Assembly (NCBI GenBank): GCA_022592435.1
Contig: JABYQS010000136.1
Span: forward strand, 1 to 64,000
Direction of reading: 5' to 3'
Source: Cerioporus squamosus
Taxonomy: Eukaryota; Basidiomycota; Agaricomycetes; Polyporales; Polyporaceae
Length of the DNA: 64,000 bases
Positions 39,141 to 50,562 of the stretch are shown piece by piece. The translations under genes were made by a program, and so were the position numbers. The stretch's first letter is position 1. The number at the start of each line of letters is the position of its first letter. Below the pieces are notes generated by a model that searched no databases, was not told the DNA's origin, and was given only the letters and a program-made list of their open reading frames with translations.

Positions 39141-39764
39141 ATGAAGACAATCCTCTCCGCTCTCACTGCAACCGCGCTATTCCTTCAGGCTTGTGCCATC
39201 CCAGCTCCGAATACCAAGGAGGTACTTGATCCGCTTCCTCCCGCAGACTGTCTCGCTGACATTCTTGTGCAGACGCGAGCGGCCGAGATCTGCGGATTCC
39301 CAACTATCCCGCTTTATCAAGCCGTCAGCGACAGCATCTCCGACCGCATCTTCACTACGGATGCTAGCGAGGTCGAGCACGCCCTCGAGAGCGGCGTGTA
39401 CGTCCGCCAGGCTGTCCTTGCATACATCTACAGCAACACCACGGGCCCGAACGTCCCCAATGCCGTCCCATTCTACCGTCTCGGGAGCGCGGCAAAGACG
39501 GACCACTACGTCACGACGTCTTGGACCGAGGTCGAGAGTGCCGTTGCGACGAACGGGTACGAGTACCAGGGGATCGTGGGCTACGTCTATGCGGACACCA
39601 GCGCGGAGACTGGGTGTCCCGGGACGGTGGCGTTCTACAGGACATTCAACCCGCAGCTCGAGGACCACTTCTACACCACAAGTGCCACTGTGGCCATGAA
39701 TCTGAGCTCCAATGGTTACTTGGACCAGGGTATCGCCGCATACATCTTCCCGGCCGCGGCCTGA
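39141..39764 (+). CDS. Secreted DUF5648 protein, paralogue 1
   Basis: An intronless gene of 207 residues. It starts MKTILSALTATALFLQACAIPAP, a signal peptide with likely cleavage after the Ala-rich stretch. The mature part is built of repeats with the DUF5648 pattern: PLYQAVSDSISDRIFTTD, then VPFYRLGSAAKTDHYVTTS, then VAFYRTFNPQLEDHFYTTS. Each repeat is followed by a NGYEYQGIVGYVYA-type strand. DUF5648 repeats occur in secreted bacterial and fungal proteins without a settled function; sugar binding or a wall role has been suggested only by analogy. N-glycosylation sites such as NTT are present. The two Cys near the start of the domain and the one in ETGCPG could be disulphide-bonded. Confidence 0.88.
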   Translation: MKTILSALTATALFLQACAIPAPNTKEVLDPLPPADCLADILVQTRAAEICGFPTIPLYQAVSDSISDRIFTTDASEVEHALESGVYVRQAVLAYIYSNTTGPNVPNAVPFYRLGSAAKTDHYVTTSWTEVESAVATNGYEYQGIVGYVYADTSAETGCPGTVAFYRTFNPQLEDHFYTTSATVAMNLSSNGYLDQGIAAYIFPAAA

Positions 39765-41103
39765 CGACTCCGTGGTGTGTATACTTATCCTGCTGCACTC
39801 TGATTTGATCGTGAACTGATCCGTCTTACTCTGTCATAGGAGGCGGCGTCTGTGCGTTCGAGTGTTTCAGCACCGAGTTGTAGTATATGTGCTGCTGTCA
39901 GTGTCAATGAGAAAGCATACCTATATCTTGGAGACCGGGAATACTTGGCCGTTCACCTAGAAGAAGGATGTGTGGCGTGCTGAGTACTATTCGTCAGAAC
40001 TTGGTACCTCAAGCACCTCACGGCCATCGACTGTCTTCACACAATTGACTCCTGAATAGAAATGAATTATACGAATGTGTGGGGGTGTTACATGACGTTG
40101 TTCCCTGGCATGTTCAACAAAGCTTTTCCGACAAGGAGACAACAGACGCCAGCTTTGCTCTTTCACTTCGTACCATCATGATCGACATACGCTGGTGAAA
40201 CAACCAACAACCAACATTCAGTCTCTAGCGCCATACTTCTGTGGAAGACCATATGGGGTGGTGCGCGTGATGCTGTACTATTATGACGGTACGTCTGGAT
40301 TCGCACTTCTCATGATCCTCGCTTTGTTTCTCGTCGCGAGATGAGGCTATCTCACTGAGCGTTCGCCCAGTCTTTGGAATTCCTCAGCGAGATGCATATG
40401 CTGAGATTGGAGTGAGAGCACTTCTCAGTTTAAGGAGGGTACACGCACCTGTTGGACTTCGGAGAACTTTGCACTCTGCCAGATGGGTCGCTGTGAATTG
40501 TAATCCCTCGCAATTCTACAAGAAGATCGCACTCAATGCAACTTCGCAAATGCGTTTTGGGTCTTTGCTGGTGCATCTACAACCGTGCCCGCACCTGCCG
40601 GGCCGATTGCGGTTGTAGGTCCAGCTGGTTCATGCATCAAGTCGTCGTAAGGGCGCAAGCGTGCCTCGACTTCCCTATCCGACAGAGGCACCGCCGAGAG
40701 AGCCAGGAAGGCCCCGCAGACCGGATTAATGCCTGGTTGGTCTCTTGTGCGTCTTCCATTGGTAGAGTCTATATCGCCTGTTCCGACGCTGTCGGGACTT
40801 CTTGTCTCTTGTCTTCGCTCTCCATCCGTCCTTGTCTTTCCAGGGCATCGCGCGAGTAGACAAGGACCCCATAATACGATGCGGCAACGACGGAAGGAAG
40901 CAAATACGACTCTAAACGAGGACGGACAACTGTTCGTAACAGGCATGTGAAGTTCGCGTTGGCACTGCATGCGACGCCAGGTGCTAAGGTTCGTCGTGTC
41001 AGTGTTCAGGTCCTAATGTTTGACTGATGCCTGGACTCTGGAGCTCTCAAGGAATGACCATACTTCATACCAGCTTCCTTATCCCTAGCTAGCACTTCGA
41101 CAG
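39765..41103. other. Intergenic region between DUF5648 genes 1 and 2
   Basis: No supported gene. A 145-codon minus-strand frame at 40533-40970 has no recognisable domain. The first part is the 3' flank of gene 1 and resembles the 3' flank of gene 2 (shared GAGTTGTAGT). Confidence 0.35.
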
Positions 41104-41110
41104 TATATAA
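41104..41110 (+). promoter_or_regulatory. TATA box of DUF5648 gene 2
   Basis: TATATAA, 71 bases before the ATG at 41181. Confidence 0.55.
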
Positions 41111-41180
41111 GCCCCGCTCCGTGAGGCCTCTCTGCACCGTCGACTTCTCTACGTCGTCCCTCCCCGAGGCATCTGACACC

Positions 41181-41807
41181 ATGAAGACGATTCTCTCCAC
41201 TCTTACTGCGGCCGCACTATTCCTCCAGGCCTACTCTGTCCCAGCTCCCGCTGTTCTGGAGGTATTTGACACGCGTTCTTCCAGTGGCAGGGACTATCTT
41301 CCTGACGTCCTACTACAGACCCGGGCAGCGGAGATCTGCGGATTCCCTACCGTCCCGCTCTACCGTGTCGTCAGCGACAGCATCTCCGACCGCATCTTTA
41401 CCACCGACGCGACTGAGGTCGAACACGCGCTCGAGAGCGGCGTGTACGTCCGCCAGGCTGTCCTCGGCTACATCTACAGCAACACCACGGGTCCGAACGT
41501 ACCTCGCGCAGTCCCATTCCACCGCCTGGGGAGCGCGGCGAGAACGGACCACTTCGTGACGACGTCCTGGGATGAGGTCGAAAGTGCTGTTGCGACGAAC
41601 GGATACGAGTACCAGGGCGTAATTGGGTACGTCTACGCGGACACCAGCGCGGAGACGGGCTGCCCCGGGACGGTGGCGTTCCACAGAACGTTCAACCCGC
41701 AGCTCGAGGATCATTACTACACCACGGACGCTGCGGAGATAAAGACTGTGGCAGCCGATGGGTACTTGGACGAGGGCATCGCTGCGTATGTCTTCCCGAC
41801 GGCCTAG
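41181..41807 (+). CDS. Secreted DUF5648 protein, paralogue 2
   Basis: An intronless gene of 208 residues, the closest relative of paralogue 1. Signal peptide MKTILSTLTAAALFLQAYSVPAP. The repeats read PLYRVVSDSISDRIFTTD, VPFHRLGSAARTDHFVTTS and VAFHRTFNPQLEDHYYTTD. Two Tyr positions of paralogue 1 (VPFY, VAFY) are His here (VPFH, VAFH), a repeated matching change in two separate units. The bases just before the ATG (ATCTGACACC against ATCTGGCACC) are also conserved, which points to a recent tandem duplication. The function is unknown, presumed secreted. Confidence 0.88.
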   Translation: MKTILSTLTAAALFLQAYSVPAPAVLEVFDTRSSSGRDYLPDVLLQTRAAEICGFPTVPLYRVVSDSISDRIFTTDATEVEHALESGVYVRQAVLGYIYSNTTGPNVPRAVPFHRLGSAARTDHFVTTSWDEVESAVATNGYEYQGVIGYVYADTSAETGCPGTVAFHRTFNPQLEDHYYTTDAAEIKTVAADGYLDEGIAAYVFPTA

Positions 41808-43356
41808 AGAGCGGGCAACACGTAGTATGTATGTCCTGCGCACTTCGGTATTCGCATCGTGCACTCACCCATTTTCCCCTCCAGCAGTCATTTGTGCATC
41901 GGAGCGTTCGACTTAGTATTGATCGAGTTGTAGTCTCTACGCTGTCGCCAATCATCACCGGTCTCACTCAGCTGTACTACTAGCCCTAGCCTTCAATGAT
42001 CGTCCATCTGACTATCTAGTAGTAGTGTATTGCATAACGGGTCTCAACCACTTGCGGCTGAGAATGGTTCCAGTGTAGACACTGTGAGATCAAACATTCG
42101 CATGGCGGTCTTTTACCTTCTGTTTCATGCGTGCTATGTGAAACGAACTTTCTTGGTTCGACTGTACTGAGAAAAGTTCGTCCGATAAACACGGCTATTG
42201 TGTCGCCTCCTCCAGACGCCCGCACTACTTACTCTACCTCTTACCACCATCGTGACTACACATATGTGCCTGCTACACCCTCGTACTCGATTTTCTCTGA
42301 ACCTACTAACTTTTCGAGGCTTGCCATGGCAAGCGGCAACTTAACTCTAGCCTCTTCCACGACTCCGACGCGATTTGGGTCATAGACCGCTGTCTACGCT
42401 AGCTCTCCGGCAATGGATCTGAGGATCGGCAATATGAGCTTGTTCAGCCTTCCCAGCGTATCAGCGACCTTAGGGCGACATGTTTCACGGAACAGGTGTT
42501 GAATACTCCCGAGGTTTGTGCCCACCTTTCCGCTGCCAGTCATGCCAGTGCTTCATGCTGATGATCATGCCCGAAAGACATCCTACTGCTCTTCGTGCTG
42601 GCCACAGATGTTCTCTCGTGCACGGTAGATGCTATACGAATGGTACTAATGTTGACTTCAGCTCGAAGGTTTGCAAAGCCTGGGAGAGCATGTTCGGCGC
42701 CGACCCCGAGCCCCGACATCCGCGGAGCAGGACCAGCATAGACATGGAATGCTTCTACGCGAGACTCGGCCCACACGTCCATCACCGGTCGCGGAGAATA
42801 CACGCTAGCTAATTGACAACATGAACGGAAGCATCGGCATCATGGGGTCAGACTTTCGCCCCGACATACCGGCGAGGCGTTGAACGGAAGAGGTGATCAC
42901 ATCCTCTCCGCCGGATCACAATACCACTCGAGAAGCTTGTGCGTAACCTTCCATCTGTCATTCATGCTGTTAACCGCGACCTGTATTCCCGGCGTAGGTT
43001 GAAGTCTGCCCGACCAACGACCAACCATGCTGCTCCTTGTGCACCACGCGTCGTCTCGCCGTCTACGAGTACAGTAGGCATTGCTATGCGACTCCCACCG
43101 GTGTCGACATAGTCCAAGAGAGCTGTCCGGATGGCCTTCTTCCGATGCCATTCTCGCCCCTAGTGCGTCCAGTATTCACGACAGAAACACCCTGATGAAT
43201 GCGTCTCCTCCGGACTAGTCGAGTATGCACATATGAGTTCGCTCGGATGCTGAACGTGCTGCAATCTACCGCAGGCTACAAAAGCAAGGCGTTGGAAAAT
43301 ACAGCTCGCTCAGTGCACCTCTCTTTGAGCCTCGCGCAAGCCCAAATTTAGCAGAC
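41808..43356. other. Intergenic region
   Basis: No supported gene between DUF5648 genes 2 and 3. Small open frames at 42.1-42.8 kb show no motifs. Near 43.28 kb a TACAAAAG lies about 80 bases before gene 3 and may act as a weak TATA box. Confidence 0.35.
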
Positions 43357-44172
43357 ATGAAGTTCCTCGTCGCCATCGCCGCCGCCGCCGTTCTCTCCAC
43401 TCAAATCGGCGCACTCCCTGCTCCAGAGCCAACAGCGGCTCTCAAGCTCGAGGTCCTCTCGGCTGCTGCTCGACCTACAGCTGCCGCAGTTGAGGCCGTC
43501 GCTTCTGCTGCAGTCATCCAAGCTCGCAGCGCGGCCGCCAGGCTCTCGGCGGCTGTCGAATTCGAGGCCCTCTCCGCTGCAGTCCATGCGACCGCTGCGG
43601 CAGTCGCCACTCAGGGTGTGGAGGTTCGTGATCGTTCTGTTGTGGCGGTATGATAAGGTTCACTCACAGCGGCCATCCTACACATACAGGCTCGTGGCGT
43701 GAACGCCTGCGGCTTCCCCGTCGTCCCGCTCTACCGTGCGGTCAGCGACTCCCTCAGCGACCGCATCTTCACCACGGACGCCAGCGAGGTCGAAGCCGCG
43801 CTTGCCAGCAGGAATTACGTTCGTTCGGCCATCATCGCTACCGTGTACAGCAACACCACCGGGGCCAGCATCCCCGACGCCATCCCCCTCTACCGCGTCT
43901 ACAGCGCCGCCAAGACGGACCACTTCATCACGACCTCGTGGGACGAGGTCGAGACCGCTGTGGGCGGTAACGGGTACACCTACCAGGGCATCACAGCCTA
44001 CGTCTACCCGAAGGCGGAGTGCGCCGCGGTGCCCTTCTACAGGCAGTACAACCCGAGCATCGAGGATCACTTCTACTCGACTGCCAAGCCGGCCAGTGCG
44101 AATAGCTCGACTACTGGCGTGGATGGCTGGTTCTATGAGGGCATCACTGGATATGTCTTCCCGCCCCAATGA
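43357..44172 (+). CDS. Secreted DUF5648 protein, paralogue 3, with Ala-rich pro-region
   Basis: Two exons, 43357-43623 and 43690-44172, joined in phase (250 residues). Signal peptide MKFLVAIAAAAVLSTQIGALPAPEP, then about 60 residues rich in Ala, Val and Glu (repeats of the kind LSAAARPTAAAVEA, LSAAVEFEALSAAV). It is followed by the same three-repeat DUF5648 body: PLYRAVSDSLSDRIFTTD, IPLYRVYSAAKTDHFITTS, VPFYRQYNPSIEDHFYSTA. The extra Ala-rich segment and the intron are absent from the two neighbours, so this is the most diverged of the three. The pro-region might be removed at the Ala-Arg just after the splice. Confidence 0.88.
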
Positions 44173-44764
44173 TGATGTGTTCGGTGAGTGGGCCCTCTTC
44201 GCACGGAGTTCTGTCCTGAAGATGGCCCTCCTGTCCATAGCGGGCGCCCTTGAACGAAGCTCAGCTTCGTCTCACGTCCTGTCGGTACCAACTCCCCTCT
44301 TTTGACCGCCCATAGTGTAATCTGCCATCAATAATAGGGCTATCCTTGCTGAGCGATGTGCTCCCACTTTGATCCTATGATTCCAGTAGCGTGACCACAC
44401 AGACCGCTGCGGGAGTGGACGAGCCTCCGAGTACACTTCATTATCTGGATCTGAACCACTGAACCTTGTAAGGCTGCATTTAAGCCATGGTCCATTCTGC
44501 GGCTTGGGAACGGGGAGGAGAGGTTTGAACCCGGACGAGTGTGAAACGGGAGAAGGCGCATATGATGAGAATACATGAGGACAATGACAATCGCAGGAAC
44601 CTGCGGACCGTCTACTAGTATTAGTACACCCTGTGCTATAACCCAGGAAAAGCCACCGGACGATAAGAGACGAAGATGCGAGAATTTTCGCAGCGACTCG
44701 GATACGGTCATGGCGCGCCGCACGAGGCCTGACTGCCAGAAGAGAAAGATGGAACAGACGCGGA
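44173..44764. other. Convergent intergenic region
   Basis: It separates DUF5648 gene 3 (plus) from DUF6533 copy D (minus). I see no gene. Confidence 0.4.
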
Positions 44765-46541
44765 CTAGGTGGCAGACGACTGTGACTGGGACGGTCCAGC
44801 GGCCTGCCAAGACCGAATCTGGGCCCTGCGTTCCTCCCCGTTTGAGGGCGAGTCGTCGGCCAACTCAAAATCCCCCTCGGACGATGCCGAAAGAGAGTCC
44901 GGGTTGATGAAAGCCCCAAGGGACGAGATGAAGCCAGAAGTATCGTATAGGCTCCTCGAGTTCGAGTAATGCAACGGATCGTCGGGGTCAACTCGGAGGT
45001 CCGCCTGATTCGCTTCTTGCAAGTTGAGGAGGAAACGCGACACGAGTATCGCTGTGAGGCTACGAATTGGGAGTCCTGCTGTGAGTATACCATAGTAGCA
45101 TTCTGATAGTAAGGCGAGACGCGTACGGCCCGGTGAAGTTCGTCACATAACTTGCGCCGTCATCATCTATCTCCAACTATCCACGTGAATATATCAGGAA
45201 TCCGTGTCAGACCAGTGAGATATGCCAAGCGTGTGGCTTACCGAAGTCAGGGAAAGGGTGAGGTGGAGGGCATTCAGGATGAACAGAACCCTGATAATGA
45301 GTATATCAGTCCGTCAGGCTTCCTGGGCGGATGGCTTTGCGGGCAGACGAACACGAAATATATGGTTCCTGTGCGCGCCAAAGCACGGGTACTCAGCCAC
45401 GATATTCGGGGTTATGTGTGGGGCCATAGAGAGACATACCGTCACGATAGAGGACGTCTGACAGAGACGGCCGCTTGGACAGTCGGACACCTCTCAAGGC
45501 CTCCCGACTGCTCAGCTTGCTCCAGGTGATATAGATAAGTAGAATGTCGGCAGCGATTAGTGGTACTCGAGAGATGATTGTCACTGTGCGATTGCTTGGA
45601 TGAGCGTGCGCTATGACGTGTGGACTATCTACTCACTCCTATGTACAATGTTAGTACCAATTGACACGCGATGCGAGCGAATAAGGCGGACCTCAGACCA
45701 AACTCCGCAGTCGTGTTGTCCTCGTCAAAGCATCCAAATGACGGGATGACCTCTCCGGAGATGTCATAGTCGTAACGAACCTACATTGTCAACACTCTAT
45801 GTTTAGTATCCGCTTGAATCCTAGGAAGATTTATACACTTACCAGATTAGCACCTACAGGGACTAAAGACAATGCGAGGACGAGTAGTCCGAGGAGCTTG
45901 CTCCTGCTTAATACAAATGCACGGAGGGTGGAGAAGACTTCGGATGAAAAGACATCAGGCGTTAGCAGGCTGTGGAGTACTTAATAGCGTGACTTACCCG
46001 CCCCGGGGACGAACTGCAGTACTTGGAGTGCGAAGGTTGCCACCTGGAACAAGGAACAACTACAGACGTCACTCCCTAGTCAATATGCAGTACTGTGAAC
46101 TCTGCGAGGGTACGAGCGAACCTCTGATTCCGGTTGGTCAGATATCGCCATGGCACGGACTGAGACCGCTTACCTTCTCCGAATGGAAAGGTGCAAACCC
46201 GACCATCGCGAAGAAATTCACCAAGATGGCTGTCCACTTGTTTGCGAAGTATAAGAGCGACGCTCCGGTTGGCTTCGCGTTCCAGAAGCATGCCACTTCT
46301 CGATCGAAGGTTATCAGGCCTTCGTAAAGCAAAAGAACTACGGCCGGGATTGAACGTGTTAGCAGGACAAAGAGGGTTCGCGACAAAGATAACGTACCTG
46401 TGACTGCTGTTTGGCAGTAAGTGTCGGTATAGCTGTTCGGCGTTGTCAGCAAGCGGCATCCGCGATGAGCGACGTGGAGCCATACAGGTTTTGAAATCGT
46501 GCCACAACGGCAGCGGCGGCGGATTCGGCTCCGGAGGACAT
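44765..46541 (-). CDS. DUF6533 seven-helix membrane protein, copy D
   Basis: Starts MSSGAESAAAAVVARFQNL at 46541. After a short second exon it gives the DUF6533 segment LLLYEGLITFDREVACFW and GASLLYFANKW. Then come FSTLRAFVLSRSKLLGLL, a loop exon with a single conserved Gly-Cys (IPSFGCFD), VTIISRVPLIAADILLIYITW, LFILNALHLTLSLTS, and the last exon with SRFLLNLQEANQADLRVD followed by a hydrophilic tail ending at 44765-44767. Splice phases I checked agree. It is closer to copy E than to A-C (shared DREVACFW, KLSSRxxLRGVRxSKR). The role is unknown; probably a plasma-membrane or internal-membrane protein. Confidence 0.78.
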
Positions 46542-47296
46542 CTTGGAAGCTGTCTATGCGGTTGAAGAGGAGGATTGATCAAGATGAGGTCCATGACTCG
46601 GTTACCGGATCCTATATACTGAGTCAGAGCCCAGATTGAGCCCCGACCATGCGAGCAACATACCGGGCGCTGGAGATACGGACGCCGGTTGCATCGGGCC
46701 GCCGTATCTCAGCTTTGTATTGCGGCTCCGGTGATAGAGGACTTGGACTTGGCCGCTGTGTGAGCGTAAGGTAGTAGGACGGCTGTACACAGCCATGATC
46801 CATGGCTCATCGGACCAACATGTCGACTGTTAAGTTTGCGCCCGTGCACCATGCACAGGCGGTCGAAGCTAAGGTCCTGAGAATGTGCGGGCAACGCACT
46901 GATTGAATCGACTTAGCCATCGGAATGAGCTCAGTGGCTATCGTAGTTCTCATGATGAACGCTGGTGTAAAAGGCGGTAAAATGATTCTCCAGATGTGGA
47001 TGGCGCACTAGTCTGTCTTCTCGGTGATTCCATCGTCATGCTGGCTTTGGGATCTGCGGGCACTGAGCATGCCACACATAGGAGCAGTAGGCAATGAGTA
47101 GTCACTCGCATCGCGGAGAACGAGTCAATCTGTCAACGTGAGCTGCTTACAGGCTCGGCCATTGGTCAAGGTACGCACGTATCGCAAAACTCGCTAGGAT
47201 TCTCTCTTCGCGGCCATGGGTGGGGAAGCCTCGGCATCAGACAAAAGTCGGCGACACCCTGCTTCTGCTGTGCATCATTGTAGTGAAGAACGCAGA
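46542..47296. other. Intergenic region between DUF6533 copies D and E
   Basis: No supported gene. Short frames only. Confidence 0.4.
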
Positions 47297-49056
47297 CTAG
47301 ACAGCGGACAACGACGCAGCAGACTGGGACCGGGCCTGAGCTCCTCCTTCCTCGTCTGAGCACGAGCCAACGTGCGAGTCAGACTCATCCTCGGAAGCCG
47401 CTGGAAGATCTGGGTTAATGAAGCCTCCAAGGGACGAGATGAAGCTTGGCATGTCGTCGTAAGGGTTCCTCGAGGAATGCAGCGGGTCGTCGGCGTCGAG
47501 TCTGACGACGACCTGGTCAGCTTCCTGCAGTTCCAGGAGGAAGCGCGATATGAGGATTGCTGTGATCCTGCCCGTGAAGAGCACCGGTAAGTAGATAGTC
47601 GCGGCGCGGTAGAGGCATGCTTGAGCACGTACGGGGCGGTGAATGTGGTGATGTAACTCCCACCATCGGCGAAGATCACCACCTGTCCAGATGTTACATA
47701 GTAAGAACGTGCATGCGGTCGGGATGGCAGGGACGGAAAAGTCATCGAGACTTACCGCGTTCACTGAGAGGATGAGATGGAGGACATTGAGAATGAACAG
47801 AGCTCTGAAGGACAACGTCTGAGTTGGCGAGGTATCTCATGACGATACCGCAGGACGTACATGAAGTATATGGTTCCTGTGCATCCCGTGGAACAGATAG
47901 TCAGCACCCCGGTGGGAACATGTATCTGATGATAGCGACATACCACCCCGCAAGAGGATGTCCGAAAGCGACAGTCTTTTGGACTGTCGAACACCTCTCA
48001 AGGTGTCCCGGCTGCTCAACTTCGTCCATGTGATGTAGATGACCAAAACGTCGGCAATGATGAGCGGTACGCGGGAGCTGAGCACAACTGTGGGGCGTCT
48101 GTATGAGCATGCGACATGGCATATGTCTACTAGACAACTTACGCCTAGCAAAATGTCAGTACTATCTCTTTGAGATGAGATAGAGATTGACGAACTTTAG
48201 GTCAATAGACTCCGTCGTCTCGTCTGTCACAGCGCATCCGAATGGCGGAAAGAGCTCTCCGGAGATATGATAGCCAAATTGAGCCTGTGTAGCATGTCAT
48301 TATGTGCCCGTCATACGTTGATAGCATCAAGCTACTCACCAGGTTGGCACCTACAGGCGCTAGGGACAGAATGATGATGATTAGTCCTAGGAGCTTGCTT
48401 CTGCTCAGGACGTATCCCCGAAGGGCAGAGAAGACTGAGACAAGTGCAAGCTATCAGATAGGTTGACCCTGGGACCGAACACATGACTTACCCGCCCCGG
48501 GAACGTTTTGCAGTATCGACATGGCGGTACCTGCCAAGGAGAAGGACGTACAACTTCGGACGTCAAGAGCTGAGTGTCCCGCATCACTGGGAAACTCGAA
48601 GAACGACACGAACCTCTGTTATGTAGAAGTTCAGTTTAATCGCGTCGTAGAGTCGCAGACTGAAGTTGCTTACTTGGACTGAGGAGAAAGACGCAAGCTG
48701 GGCGAGCGTCAACGCAGAGACCGTCACGGTGATCCACTTGTTCGCTAGAAACAAGAGTGCCGATAGACCCCGTTTACGAGCTGTCCAAAAGCAAGCTACT
48801 TCGCGATCAAATGTGACGATAACTTCGTAGAGGAAGATGACTAGGGTGACATAACGCGTCAGATCGACGAGGACGAGCCTGCAGTGCAGAGGACACACCC
48901 GAGGCTGCCATATCGCAGTATTCTGCGGTGTAACTATTCGAGCATGAGGCCAGTAAGTATCCCTCTATGATGAGAGAGCTCGAGATATGCGACGTACGCT
49001 TGGTTGAATAGAGCCACGATTGCCGCAGCACTGGACTCTGTGTCGTCGGAGGACAT
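47297..49056 (-). CDS. DUF6533 seven-helix membrane protein, copy E
   Basis: Starts MSSDDTESSAAAIVALFNQA at 49056. DUF6533 segment: VIFLYEVIVTFDREVACFW with LLFLANKWITVTV. Later parts: RSKLLGL-type helix, AVTDETTESIDLK loop, LSSRVPLIIADVLVIYITW, ALFILNVLHLILSVNA, and a last exon with SRFLLELQEADQVVVRLD and an acidic tail (EDESDSHVGSCSDEEGG) ending at 47297-47299. It has the same exon plan and direction as copy D and is clearly a tandem pair with it. It has all the conserved helices and no stop that I could find inside the exons. Confidence 0.78.
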
Positions 49057-49223
49057 GGCGAAGTCGAAGGAACTTGGTCCTCGCGTTTCCGGGTCCAAAG
49101 GAAGGATGCAGAAAGATCGACGATGCACGACCGACTCTTATACTCGAGTACGGCGATGCAGTGAGCACCTCTGGCAGATACCTCTGGGTGGCTCCAAGAT
49201 GGAGTTGCACAGATGTCCCTGGA

Positions 49224-49869
49224 CTAACGGCACATCTTGATCGCGTCTGCCATGGTAGAGTACGTCGCGCCTTCTTGCGTGGCTAGATCGGGGGCTGGGA
49301 CTAGTTTGATGTGGGACACCGAAGCTTCCAAGGCCCTAGTCGGATCAGACATCAGTTTAGGTACCGTACTGCCATTCAGTCGATGTGGGAGTGCCTGTAA
49401 GAGTAGAAGGAGATGAGACTGGGACGTTTGGTCAGGACGATTAGAAGTACACATGGAACACCGAGATAGCTCAGGCTTGAGGGAAACGTTGATCAGCGAC
49501 TCTGAGGCAGTGGGCACGGCCGCACGAGTCGTGTACTATCTCTTCTTCTTCGTTCTGTATATCCTCGGTCGCGATAGTCGTACCTGTTGCACATCCAACA
49601 AAGCTGACCAACGTGGCGGTTCGACGGCCTTAGATGTGTGTCAGTAAGGCGACTGGAAGAACCAGTACTTACCTCTTCACTAAAGATAGGATGGACAGCG
49701 CCAGTGCTACGACTGTCCAAGTCAGGTCGAAAGCTCGTTCATAGCGATAGCATCCTAGATGTGTTGGTTGACAAGTGAAAGGCTTTGACGTTGAACTGTT
49801 CACACAAGCATCGTTGCGGTTTCCTGCACTCAGGCTGGCACTCGCTCGAAAATCCAACTCCGGGGACAT
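49224..49869 (-). CDS. Unrecognised small membrane-type gene or relic
   Basis: A minus-strand exon from ATG 49869 encodes a Cys-containing extracellular-looking piece (DACVNSSTSKPFTCQPTHLGCY) followed by one hydrophobic helix (LTWTVVALALSILSLV). It ends at a GTAAGT donor near 49670. Two further pieces can be read downstream: one near 49640-49590, and one after a CTCAG near 49510 that is hydrophobic in one frame (YLGVPCVLLIVLTKRPSLIS) and polar in another, ending 49224. I cannot decide the frame. It may be a separate small membrane protein or a decayed relative of its neighbours. Confidence 0.3.
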
Positions 49870-50562
49870 GTCTGGTAAATTTCATCTGTACCAGTCCATA
49901 AGTTGCGTTCGCAGAAACGAAGAAGCAGAGACTGCTGCTTGCTCACCGGCAGATCATGACCGCACAAGAGAGAGAGAGTGGCATCCTAAGATCGAGCTAC
50001 TAAGCTTTGTTACTCGTGTAAGTCGCGCCTACTTAATGGGATTACTCTGCGATACTTACCAAACTCAATGTCAATCAATACGTGTTAACGCGTCATCAGT
50101 AACTCTGAAGTTTGAACGAAACAATCACAAGCTCTTCCCCCACTCATGCCCTCATGCCCTCATCGATGACTGAATAGACAACGTTCTCAACGTCTGCTAC
50201 CTGTCTTCGGTTCTCGAGAACTTTATCGGACACTTCTGTCTGACCAGCTGCGAGTACTATGCTTCCCGGCTCCTCAGATCTCGCCCGCCGCGCTCTGGGA
50301 CAACACAGCTGATGGTCAGTTCGTGACAGAGTGCATAGAGGACGCGGACGGCACAGATGGCATGGAAGATACCTATCGAGGTTCAAGGCGCGTAGACGAG
50401 TCCGTGTTCAAGATCGCAAGTGAAGTATGTAGCATGAGGCAAGCGAAATGGGAGCGCATCGCTCGATAGCAGTACACGCCTGCCCGATGTTAATGTGAGT
50501 GACCTCGTACGCGAATCAATCCCTGCATTCAAGTACGATACGCGCTCCCAAAGAGTGAATAC
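49870..50562. other. Intergenic region
   Basis: No supported gene. The only long frame (plus 49775-50173) lies largely opposite the preceding ORF. Confidence 0.4.
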
